64,000 nucleotides of DNA from Buxus sempervirens (GCA_947561395.2 OX387188.1:35645942-35709941); one strand, 5' to 3'; positions 1 to 11,396 are shown, counted from the stretch's first letter. Numbers and translations are program-made. The notes: a model not told the origin generated them from the sequence alone.

Positions 1-1702
1 AAGCCCGCCCAACCCAGCCCGAATAACAACCCGATTTAAGAAATAAGTTTGGGTTTGGGCCGGGCTCAATCTTGAGCCCGAAGTTGAGTTCGGGTTGGGC
101 TCGGGCTCACAAGGTATAACCCGAAAAAACCCGAATAACCCGAAATATATATACCACTAAAACCCCCTCCTGCAAACCTCCATACGATTGTCTCCTGTAA
201 ACCTAAAATTTTCTTGTCTTCTCCCATATCTCTACTACGGAAATTGGAATTGCTCGCCCCTCTCAGTAACTTACTGTCCCTCTCTTCGATTATCAATACC
301 TCACATCTCAAAGACAACCTAGCTAGACAAAACCCCAGGAGCTCGATTGACAAGAGCTAGCAATACAGTTGCCGTCGGTGTCGCTATCAATACAGTGGGG
401 TACAGTTCCAGCAGCAAGGGATTTGTGATTGCTCACAAGGGATTTGCGACACAATTCCATCGCTCACAAGTCACAAGGGATTTGCAATTGCTATTTTTGT
501 AAAATCGGGCATCCCTCTTTAAATTGGGCATCTCATCTTTCCCCATTTGTTCACTGCTTTCAGGTACTGTTTAATTCCTCTCTTTTCTAGTACTCGATCT
601 GGATGATATCCATTAATGTGTGCTTGGAGGGTTTGTTTCTTATCCTCGGCTATGCACCATATAATCTAAAATTATTTACCTCTTTGACTACAAAGTTAGT
701 TCAGATATTTCAATCCCCAATCTTTTACTGCTAGATGCAAAATTTCATTAAAATTTGATTTCCGATAAGGTAGCAAAATAGAAAATCTTGTTACTTTAGT
801 AATATTTTATTTTATGTTATTTTTAACATCAATATATATCCCCTAAAATCTTGATTTATTGTTCTTTTTTGGTCATATGCAAATGAGTTATGTGTTTCTT
901 ACGTAATTTTGTGGTTATAATATTTGAAACATAGATTCTAACTCAGCCAAAAAAAAAAAAAGTAGATTCTGAAGTAATTGGAAGAGATAGGAAACATGAA
1001 TATTAATTCTATTTAAAATTACAAAAGTTGATTGAATTTGTAAAAGGAATTATTTTTAGATTAAGGTTTGAATACTTAAACAATGTGAAAGTGCAATGAA
1101 ACTAATTCTGGAATTTCAAATGGGGTAGGTCCTGTATGCAACATTGCAATTTTTGTGAAACAGTGATTGAGTGGGAAATGTAGGGATGCCTTGCTAATCA
1201 AGTCATCATTTTCTATCTATTGTTTCTTTGAGAGTAGAGGATGCCTTGTTAGGATTAATTATGCTACTGTATTTGTTGTATTGCTGTTAATTCCATGCGT
1301 TATGATGGATGGTTGCATCAGATTGGAAGATATGTGAAACTCATAAATATCTTAGTGAATATTTTGTTCTAAGGCTCTTTACACACATAAAAAGTTTGGT
1401 GGACTTATAGAGATCATTTTTTAACCTAATACACAAACAAATCAATGTATGTCAATAAACTTTATTATATATATCGAAATATTGTAGTCTTATATATGCG
1501 AATGTATCATTGTATCAAGTAGACAAAAAAGTTTGGGCTGGCCAGAACCCAACCCGAACTCAAGAAATAATTTTAGGGTTGGGTTTGGGCTCAAAGAGTT
1601 TGGGTTAGGGCGGGCCGAGGAGAGCTTGGGTTCACAAATTTTAGTTAGGGTTGAGCCCGAACTCATTGAAACCCAGCCCAGCCCGCCCTACTTACAGCTC
1701 TA
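1..1702. mobile_element. Non-autonomous hAT element, left end outside window
   Basis: Both ends (1-130 and 1520-1700) are packed with GGGCTTGGGCTCGGG-type motifs in both orientations, the usual subterminal repeats of plant hAT elements. The right end, read inward, starts TAGAGCTGTAAGTAGGGCGG, a typical hAT terminal inverted repeat, and finishes at 1702. The middle is AT-rich without a transposase reading frame. The left terminus and the 8-bp target duplication are not visible because the element runs into the window start. Confidence 0.7.
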
Positions 1703-1734
1703 GCTGCCACTCATTCGATTAACGGAGCTGAGGA

Positions 1735-2025
1735 GCGTTAACACCGGCGTTGCGGGCTGAAATCGTCTACCGCATATTCATGCGGTAGATGATACCACCC
1801 CCTCACAAAAAAAATTGAAATGGAAGCTGTTTTTTCAAAAAAAAAAATTTGAAATGTGAACCGTGAGATGCTCCAGATGGGAGCATCTCACGGTTTACAT
1901 TTGGGCGCATTTTCATGCGGTAGACGATTCCATCCCGGCGTTGCTATATACTCTACGCGGCAGCATCCGATTCGAGCGGCAGTTTTGGCTGTATTATACT
2001 GCGGTAGACGATGTGAGCCCGTAGC
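1735..2025. repeat. MITE-like palindromic repeat block
   Basis: This stretch is built of short palindromes. TACCGCAT/ATGCGGTA lies at about 1771-1790, the motif TCATGCGGTAGAYGAT occurs at about 1776 and 1911, and TGCGGTAGACGATG closes the block near 2000-2013. CGGCGTTGC occurs near both ends. There is no reading frame. A small foldback transposon is the simplest reading. Exact ends and target duplication were not resolved. Confidence 0.45.
1852..1902. repeat. Near-perfect 22-bp hairpin
   Basis: Arms 1852-1873 and 1881-1902 pair over 22 bp with one mismatch around a 7-base loop. The core arm CGTGAGATGCTC recurs as shorter hairpins near 28.5, 39.55 and 42.1 kb. It could be a MITE core or a small-RNA type foldback. 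Confidence 0.7.
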
Positions 2026-2739
2026 CAATGCTTAGCAAGTAAGCATCTCCTGAAAAAGTGAAAACCATTTTTTCATTTCCCCATCTAAAAGAGAGAGGAG
2101 AGAAAGTGCTTGCATCGGCTACGGTTGAGCCCATTTACGGGTTCAACCGTAAAGGATCTCTTTCCCTAAAGCCTCAAAACTATGCATGGACCCACCTTTT
2201 GACCCCCACCAATCTTTCAAGAATTCACAAGACTGATCAGAAGTCAGAACCATTCATTTCATATCCTTCTCGAACACCCCGAATCGAATTTTAGCTCAGC
2301 CATCCCAATTGAATACGATTAGATGGTTCCAAGATCTGGCCTATTTTATCTCAAATTCTTTGGGACCCACCCACTTTCTCAATAAGTACGTTTTTATTTT
2401 TTGCCACGTGTAAACAAAGGACGGAAACCATGAGAAACGCATAGACCGTCGATGTTCATTGTTCCCAAAAACAAAAGTAACCATTACCAGGCAAAGTGGC
2501 CGTCCGAGTTCCCTCCCTCACAAGAAATAAAGCCAAAGCGACGCTTCTCCTCTCCGGACTCGACTCCTCAGCTCTCACCTCGAAGAGTAAAGAACCAAAA
2601 GACAGATCCAAAGAAGATGAGACCAACTCATCTCCTCCTTTTCTCTCGAACAAGCTAACGCAAAATTGTGGTAACAGAGATTCCAAACCCTTAAACACAA
2701 GTGAGAAGAGAGAGGTCACCTGAGCAGAGTCCGCCGACA

Positions 2740-2975
2740 ATGGCTACGCTGCAGAAATTCAGGCTCCTCGGAATGCAGTGCGCCGTGGCCGCGAGCCCAC
2801 CTCGAAGCCCGGGCACGAGCCCCGTGGTCCAGCTCCGACGCCGCAAAACCCTACGGATGCTACTCAACCGCAGCAGCGGCAATAGTAGCAGCCGTTGATG
2901 GCCTCGCCGTGAAGTATCGCGGAGTATTGTTGCCGATCCGGCCGATAAGAGCAAGGCTTTGATCAGCCACAGTGT
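2740..2975 (+). pseudogene. Truncated copy of the 35-kb small gene
   Basis: From about 2170 to 2975 the sequence is near identical to 34482-35295, covering the promoter, 5' leader and the first third of the small gene annotated at 35045-35506. The copy starts with the same ATG (MATLQKF...) at 2740. A TGA at 2896-2898 stops it after about 52 codons, an 11-base deletion follows, and homology ends near 2975, where the paralogue continues LISHTLKD. It is a partial duplication and cannot make the full 153-residue protein. Confidence 0.85.
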
Positions 2976-3600
2976 TTTAAATTTCTTAATGCCTTTTAAT
3001 GTAATACCATCTACCTTGTACGTATTAAATATTGTCTCGGCAAAATATATGTTTCCAGTGGATAATAGTTACTGTTAATATTTTTAGAAACCCAAATCTA
3101 AGATGATGTGTTTAATAAACACTCAATAATTCAACCTTTTTTCTACAAAAAAATTATTTTTCTAATACAACCTGCTAATCATAAGCTGGTTTCATGTTCA
3201 ACATTTTTTGAACAATTTATCGCCTATCTATTTAAAACCCGACCCACTCCGAGAGAGAGCGCTTTCGTATTGAAGGACTGTCTCAACAAACGCACCGCGG
3301 GGTGTAGAAATCGAAATAGCTGGGACTTAAGAGAGTTAAAGAAATAAAACAGAAATAAGAGAGGAAGGAAAGAAAAAACGAAAATTAATTTTTAGTTTTG
3401 CTTTGTCAAAATATTTAAGATTTCGTTAGTAAAGTTTTTAGTTTTAACTTTTATTGCACCTTTATCAGAATAATTAATTTTTAGTGCCATTTCACTGTTA
3501 CTCGTAAATTCTTCCAAAATTACCCCTATACAACTTACTTTCGAGACTTGTACAAGCAAAACTCTGCGGATGCTACAAGCTAATTTATTGAATTGTACAA
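2976..3600. other. Intergenic, nothing recognised
   Basis: AT-rich sequence between the truncated duplicate and the viral element. I see no gene, structured repeat or RNA here. Confidence 0.6.
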
Positions 3601-3615
3601 GTCATTTTATTGCTT

Positions 3616-4095
3616 TTAAAAACTAGTATAATTTTTTATTTTTGCAAATGACTTGAAGAAAATGTTTTGCTTGATTTTAAAGGTGTGGGATCTAAAGAGG
3701 CTCCACAATATATACAAGTTTTGAAGTTCCTGCAACTTCTTTTCCTTTTGATCCTTTTCTTGCAACTTCCTTGAATGGTTGTGGTAAATGGATAATTCTT
3801 GAGATTGCTGAATGAGTTGGATTTTTTGATTTTCTTCTTCCCTTGTTTGATCATACCAAGATTGTTTGGGCTGATTTGGGCTTGGTATTCTTGGAGAGGC
3901 TTGAGACATCGGAGATTGGCTTATGGACTGAATTGACCTTGGACTAGAGGATTGAGCATATGATTGAGGAGTTGTATATGGATTTGGGTTTTGTGATTGG
4001 CTTTGTTGAGATTGATGGGCTGGCTGGACTCCAGGCCTAAGGTTGGGCCATGTCGTGGGTAATTGTCTTAGCATTTTGGCCCTGTAGGAATTCAC
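3616..4095 (-). pseudogene. Caulimovirid 3'-end Gln/Ser/Pro-rich frame
   Basis: An open frame of about 159 codons that begins inside, and in a different frame from, the RNase H end. The first half is rich in Q, S, P and N. The second half is charged (EEENQKIQLIQQ, KEKKLQELQNL) and could form a coiled coil. I do not recognise a known domain. It may be a small 3' viral frame or only degenerate tail sequence. Confidence 0.4.
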
Positions 4096-5038
4096 GGGTC
4101 AAGAAATCAGGCAGGGAATTGTCATCTCCTTTAACATATTCTATATCAAAATAAAAAACACTTAAAATTGCTTACAATCTGGCAAAAATCTGTTTTGACT
4201 CTAAATTTTTGACATCCTTTTGTAAAACACTTTTTGCTGCTTTGCAATCTACACGTAATAAAAACATTTGATTTAACAAATCCGATTGAAATTTTGAAAT
4301 ACACAAAACAATCGATAAAATTTCCTTTTTGATTGTAGAATAATTCCTCTGTGTTTAGTTTCAGGTTCCACTTTTAAATTTGACCAGTTGTTCTTTACTA
4401 TTTATTTTTGTTTGAGAATACCACCATAACCATTGTCAAATACATATGTTTCAACGATTTTGGGTGCATTTGGGTTTGGTAAAGTTAAATATGGCAATTG
4501 TTTAATTTCTTGTTTTATCCTCTGTATAATTCCTGTGTGTTCTTTGGTCCAGGGACCTGATTTTTCTTCATCCTTTTTTTTTTAAAAAATTTGTACAGAT
4601 TGGCTTAGGTTTAGAAAAAAATCTGTTACATAATTCAAACTTCCTAAAAATCTTTGTAATTGTTTTTTATCTTTGATTTTGTTAGGGAATTTGTCACCAA
4701 AAGAAAGAGATCTTTCAATTGGTTTAATTTTACCTTGATGAATTATGTGTCCTAAGAATTTGATTTTTGTTTGAAATAAAACAATTTTAGGTTACTAAAC
4801 CATTTTGTTTTATTATTTGATAAAATTGATTTAGGTTTTTCCAATGTTGAGATATTGATGACAAAAAACTATAACATCATCAATATAAACTATTGTAAAT
4901 TTATCATATAGATTGAAAATGTCATTCATGATTTTTGAAATTCTGATGGAGGGTTTTTTAGGCCAAATGGCATTACGTTCCATTCATAATGTCTAATGGA
5001 ACTATAAATGCTGTTTTGTACCTATCCTCCTCAGATAT
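4060..5038 (-). pseudogene. Caulimovirid RT C-half and RNase H, broken
   Basis: Downstream of the stop at 5039-5041 the polymerase continues in fragments. The YIDD catalytic box of reverse transcriptase is readable at about 4869-4892, and the conserved RNase H C-terminal end lies at about 4060-4140. Several frameshifts and in-frame stops separate them. No functional polymerase can be made. Confidence 0.75.
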
Positions 5039-5785
5039 CTAGATTTGCCAGAATCCAGACTTCATGTCAAATTTTGAGAAAATTTTGGCATCGTATAACC
5101 TTTGCAATAAATCTGTTTTATTTGGAATTGGGTACTTAATCCATTGTAATGCATCATTTAATGGTTTGTAATTAATTACTAATCTTGGAGTTCCTCTTTC
5201 TATTTCTGAGTTCATGTTTACATAGAAAGCTGAACAACTCCAAGGAGATTTGCTTTGTCTGATTATCTTTTTATGTAATAAACCTTGGATTTCATTTTTA
5301 CAATATTGGAGTAAATCTCGAGACATTTGAATTGGTCTAGCTTTTGTTGGTATTTTGTGTTCAGTAAATCCTGGTTTGTAAGGTAATTTAATTACATGTT
5401 TGTTTCTGTGCCAAAAGGCATTTGGTATATCCGGACAGACTTCCTTTTCTAATTTTTGTTTGAAATTTTCAATTTGTTGGATTAAGTTTGGATTATTCAA
5501 TTGTCTATCTATATTTTTGTGCTCTATTTCTTCCTTAATAAACATTATTTGTTTTTCTTTTCTTTGTATTAAATTTGCTTCATTTGTTATTGATAACTGT
5601 TTTAGTACATCTATTTCTTTGGTTATTTGTTGTGTAATAAAATCAAATTTTATTTTTCTGCCTTCTATATTTGTTTCTAATCCACTATCTGTGACCATAA
5701 ATGGTTGTATTAAGTAAGGAATGGTGTTCCTAAGATTACTTGTTTGCTTAAATCTTTGACTAAAATAAATGGAGTTTTGAAACAA
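5039..5785 (-). pseudogene. Caulimovirid reverse transcriptase N-terminal part
   Basis: About 248 codons stay open. The last half matches the fingers/palm start of caulimovirid reverse transcriptase: a K-A-R-P-I-Q-M block, the S-P-W-S-C-S-A-F block, R-L-V-I-N-Y-K and the palm motif F-D-M-K-S-G-F-W. A TAG right after that motif ends the frame. The N-terminal half is a weaker linker rich in K, E, N and Q. Confidence 0.8.
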
Positions 5786-6200
5786 ATGTTTTCATTGCAT
5801 ATGTGTACGTTTGATAATTTGTATTTTATTTGTAATCTGGTTCCACTTGCAGTATGTAATTTTTCTTTGGTTTTTTCAAAGTATTTTGATGGTACTAATC
5901 CTTCTTGTATACAATTTAGATCAGCACTGTTATCTACTAAAGCTATTGTTTGAAAACTATGTTTTTTTTATTTACTAAATTGATTCTAATTATCCATTTC
6001 CCATAGTTTACTCTTGAAATGATATCTAAAAATTTTTTAAGTTCTGAATCTTCTATTTCTTGTGATGTAGAGGCTTCATCTTCTTTTTCTTCTGAAAATT
6101 TTCTCATTTGGTTGTAAGTGAGGTGATTCTGTATGTTCATTTGGGTTTGTAAATTGTTTGTTATATTCTTTAGTTCTTTTAATTATAATTTAATTTTATT
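5786..6200 (-). pseudogene. Caulimovirid aspartic-protease region
   Basis: Near 5918-5945 the minus strand encodes a retroviral-type protease active-site neighbourhood, hydrophobic-D-x-x-A-D-L-N-C-I. The catalytic D-T/S-G triplet reads D-N-S here, so the site is lost. The frame is interrupted on both sides. A short linker frame (about 6140-5943) lies just upstream. Confidence 0.6.
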
Positions 6201-6374
6201 GATTTCATATTTTAAGTCTTGGATTGTGATTTCTTCATATGAGTTTGATTTTAAACCTACTCATGATTTCTTTGAAATTATATAAATTTTTCGTTTTATT
6301 TGTAATTTGTTTTTCTAAATTATTTGTGTTTGGTTTATTAAGTGATTGCCTTAATTTTTGTAACATATTTTTTT

Positions 6375-6776
6375 TTATTCTGGATTTTGTATTTCGTCTA
6401 TTATATCTAATAACAAAGATTGTTCCTTTGTTAATACACAAATACTTGGTTTATTACAGCAACTTCCTGTGCATATCTTTGTTTCATTTTCTTCTTCTGA
6501 TTTTATTGATTCTGAATTGATTTCATCTTCTTGTAATTGATTTATATTTTCTTCGCTTGAATTTTCTGTTTCTGTTTCTTCAATGTCTAAATCTTGAAGT
6601 ATTAAAATTTCTTGTAATTTTTCTTTTAATTCTTTAGACAAATCTAATTCATTTAATTTTTGTTTTAGTCTACATTTATTTGCATAATGTCCTACTATTC
6701 CATACTGTATCTTTACTAAATTTCTTACTAAATGGCTTTGAAGATTTTTTGCCTTTTGAAGAACTTGGTTTTTCAT
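6375..6776 (-). pseudogene. Caulimovirid coat-protein C-terminal fragment
   Basis: A 133-codon fragment includes the end of a Cys-His nucleic-acid knuckle (G-H-Y-A-N-K-C), followed by an acidic Glu/Asp/Ser-rich region and a late C-x(3)-C-C pair. This arrangement is typical of the coat-protein C-terminus in caulimovirids. The first cysteines of the knuckle are lost in the break upstream. Confidence 0.65.
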
Positions 6777-6950
6777 CTTTATTTTCTTTCTTAGGGTGTT
6801 TTTTGAATTTTTTATATCTTTTTTTTGACCTATATGGTTTTGATTTGTACGACTTTAAGTCCTTTTTGGTTTTGTTGATGGGGTTTTTATTTTTTCAAAT
6901 CCAAATTGTTCACAAAAACTTCCTAATTCTTTTCTGGTTGTTAAATTATC

Positions 6951-7184
6951 TTATTTAAGTTTGTTTTTCAATTGTATTTCAGTAAATATTGATAAAGCTT
7001 CAGAATTAATTGTTGATATTAGATCTCTGTATGTTAATTTGTCGTATGCTATTGATCCTTTGTATTGTTCTGTTAGCTTGGACTTAATTTTGGTTGATAA
7101 GGCTTGTGGTAGTCCTGATAAAAAAATTTCTTTCCAAAAAGCTTGGCTACAGTCTTCTCTTGATAAAACTTTGGATAAAAACAT
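6951..7184 (-). pseudogene. Caulimovirid coat-protein core fragment
   Basis: About 77 codons containing F-W-K-E-x-F-L-S-G-L-P and L-T-Y-R-D-L-I-S-T-I resemble the capsid core of caulimovirids. It is separated from the C-terminal fragment by frameshifts. The upstream part approaches the N-run. Confidence 0.6.
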
Positions 7185-7270
7185 GTCTTTATACCATTTG
7201 AAGTCTTATAATTTTCTACATCTAAGGTTTAATAAAATTTCAAAAGAATTGTCTTTTAATTTTGATGGAT

Positions 7271-7470
7271 NNNNNNNNNNNNNNNNNNNNNNNNNNNNNN
7301 NNNNNNNNNNNNNNNNNNNNNNNNNNNNNNNNNNNNNNNNNNNNNNNNNNNNNNNNNNNNNNNNNNNNNNNNNNNNNNNNNNNNNNNNNNNNNNNNNNNN
7401 NNNNNNNNNNNNNNNNNNNNNNNNNNNNNNNNNNNNNNNNNNNNNNNNNNNNNNNNNNNNNNNNNNNNNN
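7271..7470. other. Assembly gap of 200 N
   Basis: Exactly 200 unknown bases. The gap separates the caulimovirid copy from the BOP1 pseudogene, so the junction of the two cannot be seen and the true distance may differ from 200. Confidence 1.
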
Positions 7471-9310
7471 GCTTTAGAGATTCAGGATCAATGTTAATCT
7501 GGAGGAAAAACAATAAAAAGGTCAACTAATCTGTTTAGCCTTTATGTATTTGAAGAAGTCTCTGCAATGATACTGTAAATTTTGGGGAAGTGCATCTGAA
7601 AGACAAGTATATAAAAGCAAAATATATTTCCTCCAACACAGATCCCTCACTTTGTGAAGGTTATATAGAACTAATATATCCATCCCAAAAATTTGATCCA
7701 TCACTCACCACGTTTCTTCCGGGCTCGGGGGCATAAATATAGGTCCAAACAGCGGTCAAATGTACTCTAAATGTCAAAATAACCCCCGCCCCCCACCACA
7801 ACCCCCCCCCCCCCCCCCCCCCCCCCAAAAGCCAATAATTGCTGATTAAATATTCACAGTTAAAAGCCTAAGATACCTTCTTGGAATACATTTAGAATGG
7901 TCTTTCCTCGTACATCAACTGGTAAGAATTGATCTCCTCTTGGGTAGGGATATATTCGACAGAAAGGATCGTATGATTCCTCATGACCTGCATATAAGAA
8001 TTTGATTGACATTCAAGTCAAAATATTCTTTCTATATGTATAAAAAAAATGTTTAGAATAATTAATAACAAAATGGGGCAAAAAGTAACACCTGGAAATT
8101 TTGGTTTTGGAGCAGGAATGTAACTTAACCCATGACCAGCATTCATTGAAGAGCTCGAATCATCATCCCACAAAAGATAAGAACCTGATTCTTCTTTTGG
8201 CTTGTCAAATTTTATTGACCCTTTCCGAATTGCCCTAACAAACTCAACAACCTTTATTCGTAAGACTTCAAATTAGAAGATGAGGTCACTGTAACTGCTG
8301 CCCTCATCACAGCAAAAATTCAGTATGTAAGTTTGTATCATCAACTGTGATGGCTCCAGGTTCATATGGCATAATCCAAAAACAACAATGGCGTACCATT
8401 ACAGGGACTTTGTTTTTGCCAAACCCCTGAGAAAGGTTATTATTCATGAACTCAAAGCAGTTGGGAAAATATCATCACCAGCTCATGCCAAATTGCAAAG
8501 TAATGTCCTTGTGCCCGTGGACTCAAAATCATATAGAGACAAACTGTGAAGCTGATTTTCTGTCTACTTGTCAAAAATTGTATAATAAAAAAAAAAATCA
8601 AGAAATATACCCATAAAACTTCACAGGTGAGTTTATTAGCATCATTTCCTGTGATGCTATTGGATGTAATAATAAAAATTATATTGAGGAAACGAAACAG
8701 CTTACCCATGCCTGGGGGAAAAAACAGTACGAAAATGGTAAAAGCAACTACAACCTGAGGCTAGGAACTAAATCTGTTTTGCAGCATCCCTTGGCGAAAG
8801 TCAGCTATACTAATCAAGAAAGGGCCAATGAAAAAATGAATTGCAAAACAGTAAAATGAAAAAAACAAAATAAAGGATTCAGTCAATCAAATCCCTAGTA
8901 AGAACAAAAGCACCAATATGTTACCAACTGTTATCTTCTTACATAATCCAGAAACAATAAAGCTAAAACAGTAAAAATTAACGAGAAATTACCCTTCTAC
9001 TTTCCGATTTTGATGGAATAAATCACCTCTTTGGCTCTCGTGCAGTAGACATCGGATGCTTAGCATCATCCCACACAAACCAATCCACAGAAGGCTGCAC
9101 ACAAAGCATGATAAACATAACAGGGAGGATGTCATGAAAGATTGAGAAAGATATTTCATATCATTAAAATGATTCCAATAGGCAACTACAGACAGCATAT
9201 GGATCAACTTCAGCATGTGGTGTCTTTCCTTCCAGCAATCTACCAACAAGTCTACTCTCATGTTTGTCAGTTCCACCTCCTCATCATTGTATTCATCATA
9301 AACCTTGCGC
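7471..9310 (-). pseudogene. BOP1: BOP1-like ribosome biogenesis gene, dead copy
   Basis: BOP1 is a WD40 protein of the PeBoW complex needed for 28S/25S rRNA maturation in the nucleolus. Exon-like blocks of its N-terminal domain are readable on the minus strand. They are 9310-9194 (KVYDEYNDEEVELT), 9094-8993 (VDWFVWDDAKHPM), about 8265-8092 (VRAIRKGSIKFDKP, YIPAPKPKFPG), 7987-7850 (YIPTQEEINSYQLMYEE) and 7498-7471 (INIDPESLK), the last cut by the gap. Splice sites are largely kept. Frameshifts follow ELT and the one-base-longer CCTTTCTGTC, and a TGA lies in the FIPSK exon, so the gene is dead. A weak upstream exon may lie at about 10230-10130. The WD40 part would be in or beyond the gap. Confidence 0.8.
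7802..7826. repeat. Poly-C tract of about 25 bases
   Basis: An uninterrupted run of C inside a BOP1 pseudogene intron. The length is prone to sequencing error. Confidence 0.9.
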
Positions 9311-10425
9311 CTAAAGTATAGAAAAGAAACATGCACAAGAACGCATTAATATGTTAATTAAGAATATGGAATGAGGATGATAGTTACAGGAGGACATTCA
9401 TCCCCTCAAATCAAGGAGCTCATAAAAGTACAAGCAGAGCAACATGCCATATTCCAGTCATTCAACAAGAAAGGTGTCCAAGAACACTTGCAAATTCTCT
9501 TTTCTTGGCCTTTTGATGTGTGGGTGTAGTTGAAAATAAGTATATTTTTAATAATATGGAAAATAATAAAAGTATGTTGCAATAATTTGCAACATATGAA
9601 CACAAAATCAATTTTTTGAACATTTTTAACACTAATCTATATCTAAAAATGATAATGCTTTATAATAACCAATTCTGTTAATAGCTTTATAATAACCAAT
9701 TCTGTTAATAGACTAAAAAGTGCAAAGTATAGCTGGTGTTTAATGGTTTTACAATCATGTTTAAATACAATTCAATCATCCTATGTGCTGTGTATTGAAC
9801 TGCAGGAAGCTGCTTCCACATATCCTATTAGAATATGTGAGTTCTGAAAAATTGATTGTTTCCTTGAAATTTTAACATGCCTTCCATGCAATCCTATTGA
9901 ATGGAATTTTGCATAAGCTTAATAAAATTGTTTTCAATCAATGGTCTTCTTTCTGGGCTTGGAAAGAGTATTGAAAACGCGAGCTTCAGTTAGAACAAAT
10001 GACAAAATGTTGAGATGAAATGAACAGAAAATTTTGCTTTGTCCAGATTAGGGGCAATAAAAAAAATCCCAATGCAACAAATCAATCAATGAAAACTGCT
10101 GAAAATTTTATAGCGTAGAATGCAACTTACATTCTCATTGTTACTTTGGACCGCCAATCCTACTCTTCATTGTTTTAAATTGCCCCTCATCTCATCAGGG
10201 TCCGAATCACTTGCACTATATCCTAAGAAAAATCAAATATATACACAAAGATAAAATGAGAAGGCAGGTCTAGAAAGAGCAACAAAATGAAGGAGACTTG
10301 CACAAACACATAGAGATGTGATAACCTGGATGCTTGGCGCCAACCTTCCAGACAGAATACCGACTCTTTGAAGCTCTTGTAATCCATGCTCTTCCCTAAA
10401 TTTCCAAAAGGCAAAAAGAAGTTGT

Positions 10426-10427
<2 letters not shown>

Positions 10428-10459
<32 letters not shown>
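10428..10459. repeat. (GA)n microsatellite
   Basis: About 16 uninterrupted GA units. It creates artificial Leu-Ser frames on the minus strand. Confidence 0.95.
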
Positions 10460-10463
<4 letters not shown>

Positions 10464-10929
10464 GATAAAACAGAAAGAGGAAAGTAAAATAAGAAAACAA
10501 GCAAACCAGTGCAAAGCTCAAAAACGGAAGGGAGAGAATGAGAATCCGCACCACCAACTTACACTTCTCCATGGAATTCGTCCCAGAAACAGCAAATAAA
10601 AAAATAAAGCACACAAGAAATCAGGAAAACAAATGTACGAGGAGTCCTAATTCCTATGCGTAGTGGATCATATAGCCCAAAACACTACAAAAGGGAGAGG
10701 GTAGTGGTGAACATGGATAAAAATGAGGGCGGCATTTGAGTAGAAGAAGAGAGTGATAATACTGTACATTTAAAAGGCAGACGAAACCGCTGGCTTTTGC
10801 CCTTTTAGATGGTTGTTTCGTTGTTCTCGATTTGTGGTGACTCATACCCAAATCTCAGGAGAACCTTTTAAATTCAACGACAAAAGGAGGCAGGAGAATC
10901 ATGTTCCCTATTTTGAAACGAAACAGAGA

Positions 10930-11075
10930 GAAACCTTACCAGTTGAAGGCAGAAGGGGAAGAGAGCTCGTAAAAAAAGTAAAACCCTTACCAGTTGGGAA
11001 AATAATTAGTAAACATAGAAAGAGCTCGGAAAAGCCTGACCAAACCCTTACCAGTTGAAGGCAGAAGCGGAAGAG
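10930..11075 (-). repeat. Duplicated leader with repeated donor-like motif
   Basis: On the minus strand, CTTCTGCCTTCAACTGGTAA occurs at about 11068-11049 and 10954-10935, and CAACTGGTAAGGG occurs again at about 10997-10983. Each copy contains a good 5' splice-site string (CTG/GTAAGG). It looks like a small tandem duplication in a former 5' leader. Confidence 0.55.
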
Positions 11076-11396
11076 AGATGAGACTCAGTAGTGTTTCTTC
11101 TTTCAAACCAAACAGAGAGCAGGAGAAAGAATCGGAGAGTTCTATAGAAGCTTGGACAGCAAGCCAAGGTAATGAAACACTTGATTCCAATCTCCTCACA
11201 AAAGATGGGATTGCTCGCTACTACTACCTCTGCCAATGCCGATGGCCTCCCCAATAGTTACAGCTTGCTTCCTGCATATCGCTGTCAACTGCCGAACAAA
11301 ATCCTTTTTCAGGAACAATAAGCGAACCTTAGAAGCAGAATCCTAGAACCGTAGAAGCAACGGCCAATGGGCGAAGGAGAGGGTGTTCCTATGATA

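Larger units (their letters stand above)
3600..7262 (-). mobile_element. Decayed endogenous caulimovirid (pararetrovirus)
   Basis: Read on the minus strand, the order is coat-protein-like region (7184-6375), aspartic protease region (about 6140-5800), reverse transcriptase (5785 to about 4700), RNase H end (about 4140-4060) and a Gln/Ser/Pro-rich tail (4095-3616). This is the order of a Caulimoviridae polyprotein rather than of an LTR retrotransposon, because a coat protein with a Cys-His knuckle precedes the protease and no integrase is seen. Stops, frameshifts and altered motifs run throughout, so the copy is non-functional. Its upstream end runs into the assembly gap at 7271, so a movement-protein region cannot be judged. 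Confidence 0.8.
9311..11340. other. Mostly non-coding, possible BOP1 5' remains
   Basis: No intact gene. Block 10230-10130 on the minus strand has an S-D-S-D-P-D-E acidic stretch and G-G-P-K/N-N-E-N remnants that could be the degraded BOP1 exon before KVYDEYN. A minus-strand block at about 10386-10320 has good splice-like borders but is not recognised. Confidence 0.4.

Noticed and set aside
7801..7826. Poly-C as a functional i-motif
   Set aside because: A homopolymer near an assembly gap; length is unreliable and no gene is alive here.
10223..10614. Leu/Ser-rich hydrophobic frame on the minus strand
   Set aside because: Produced by the (GA)n microsatellite.
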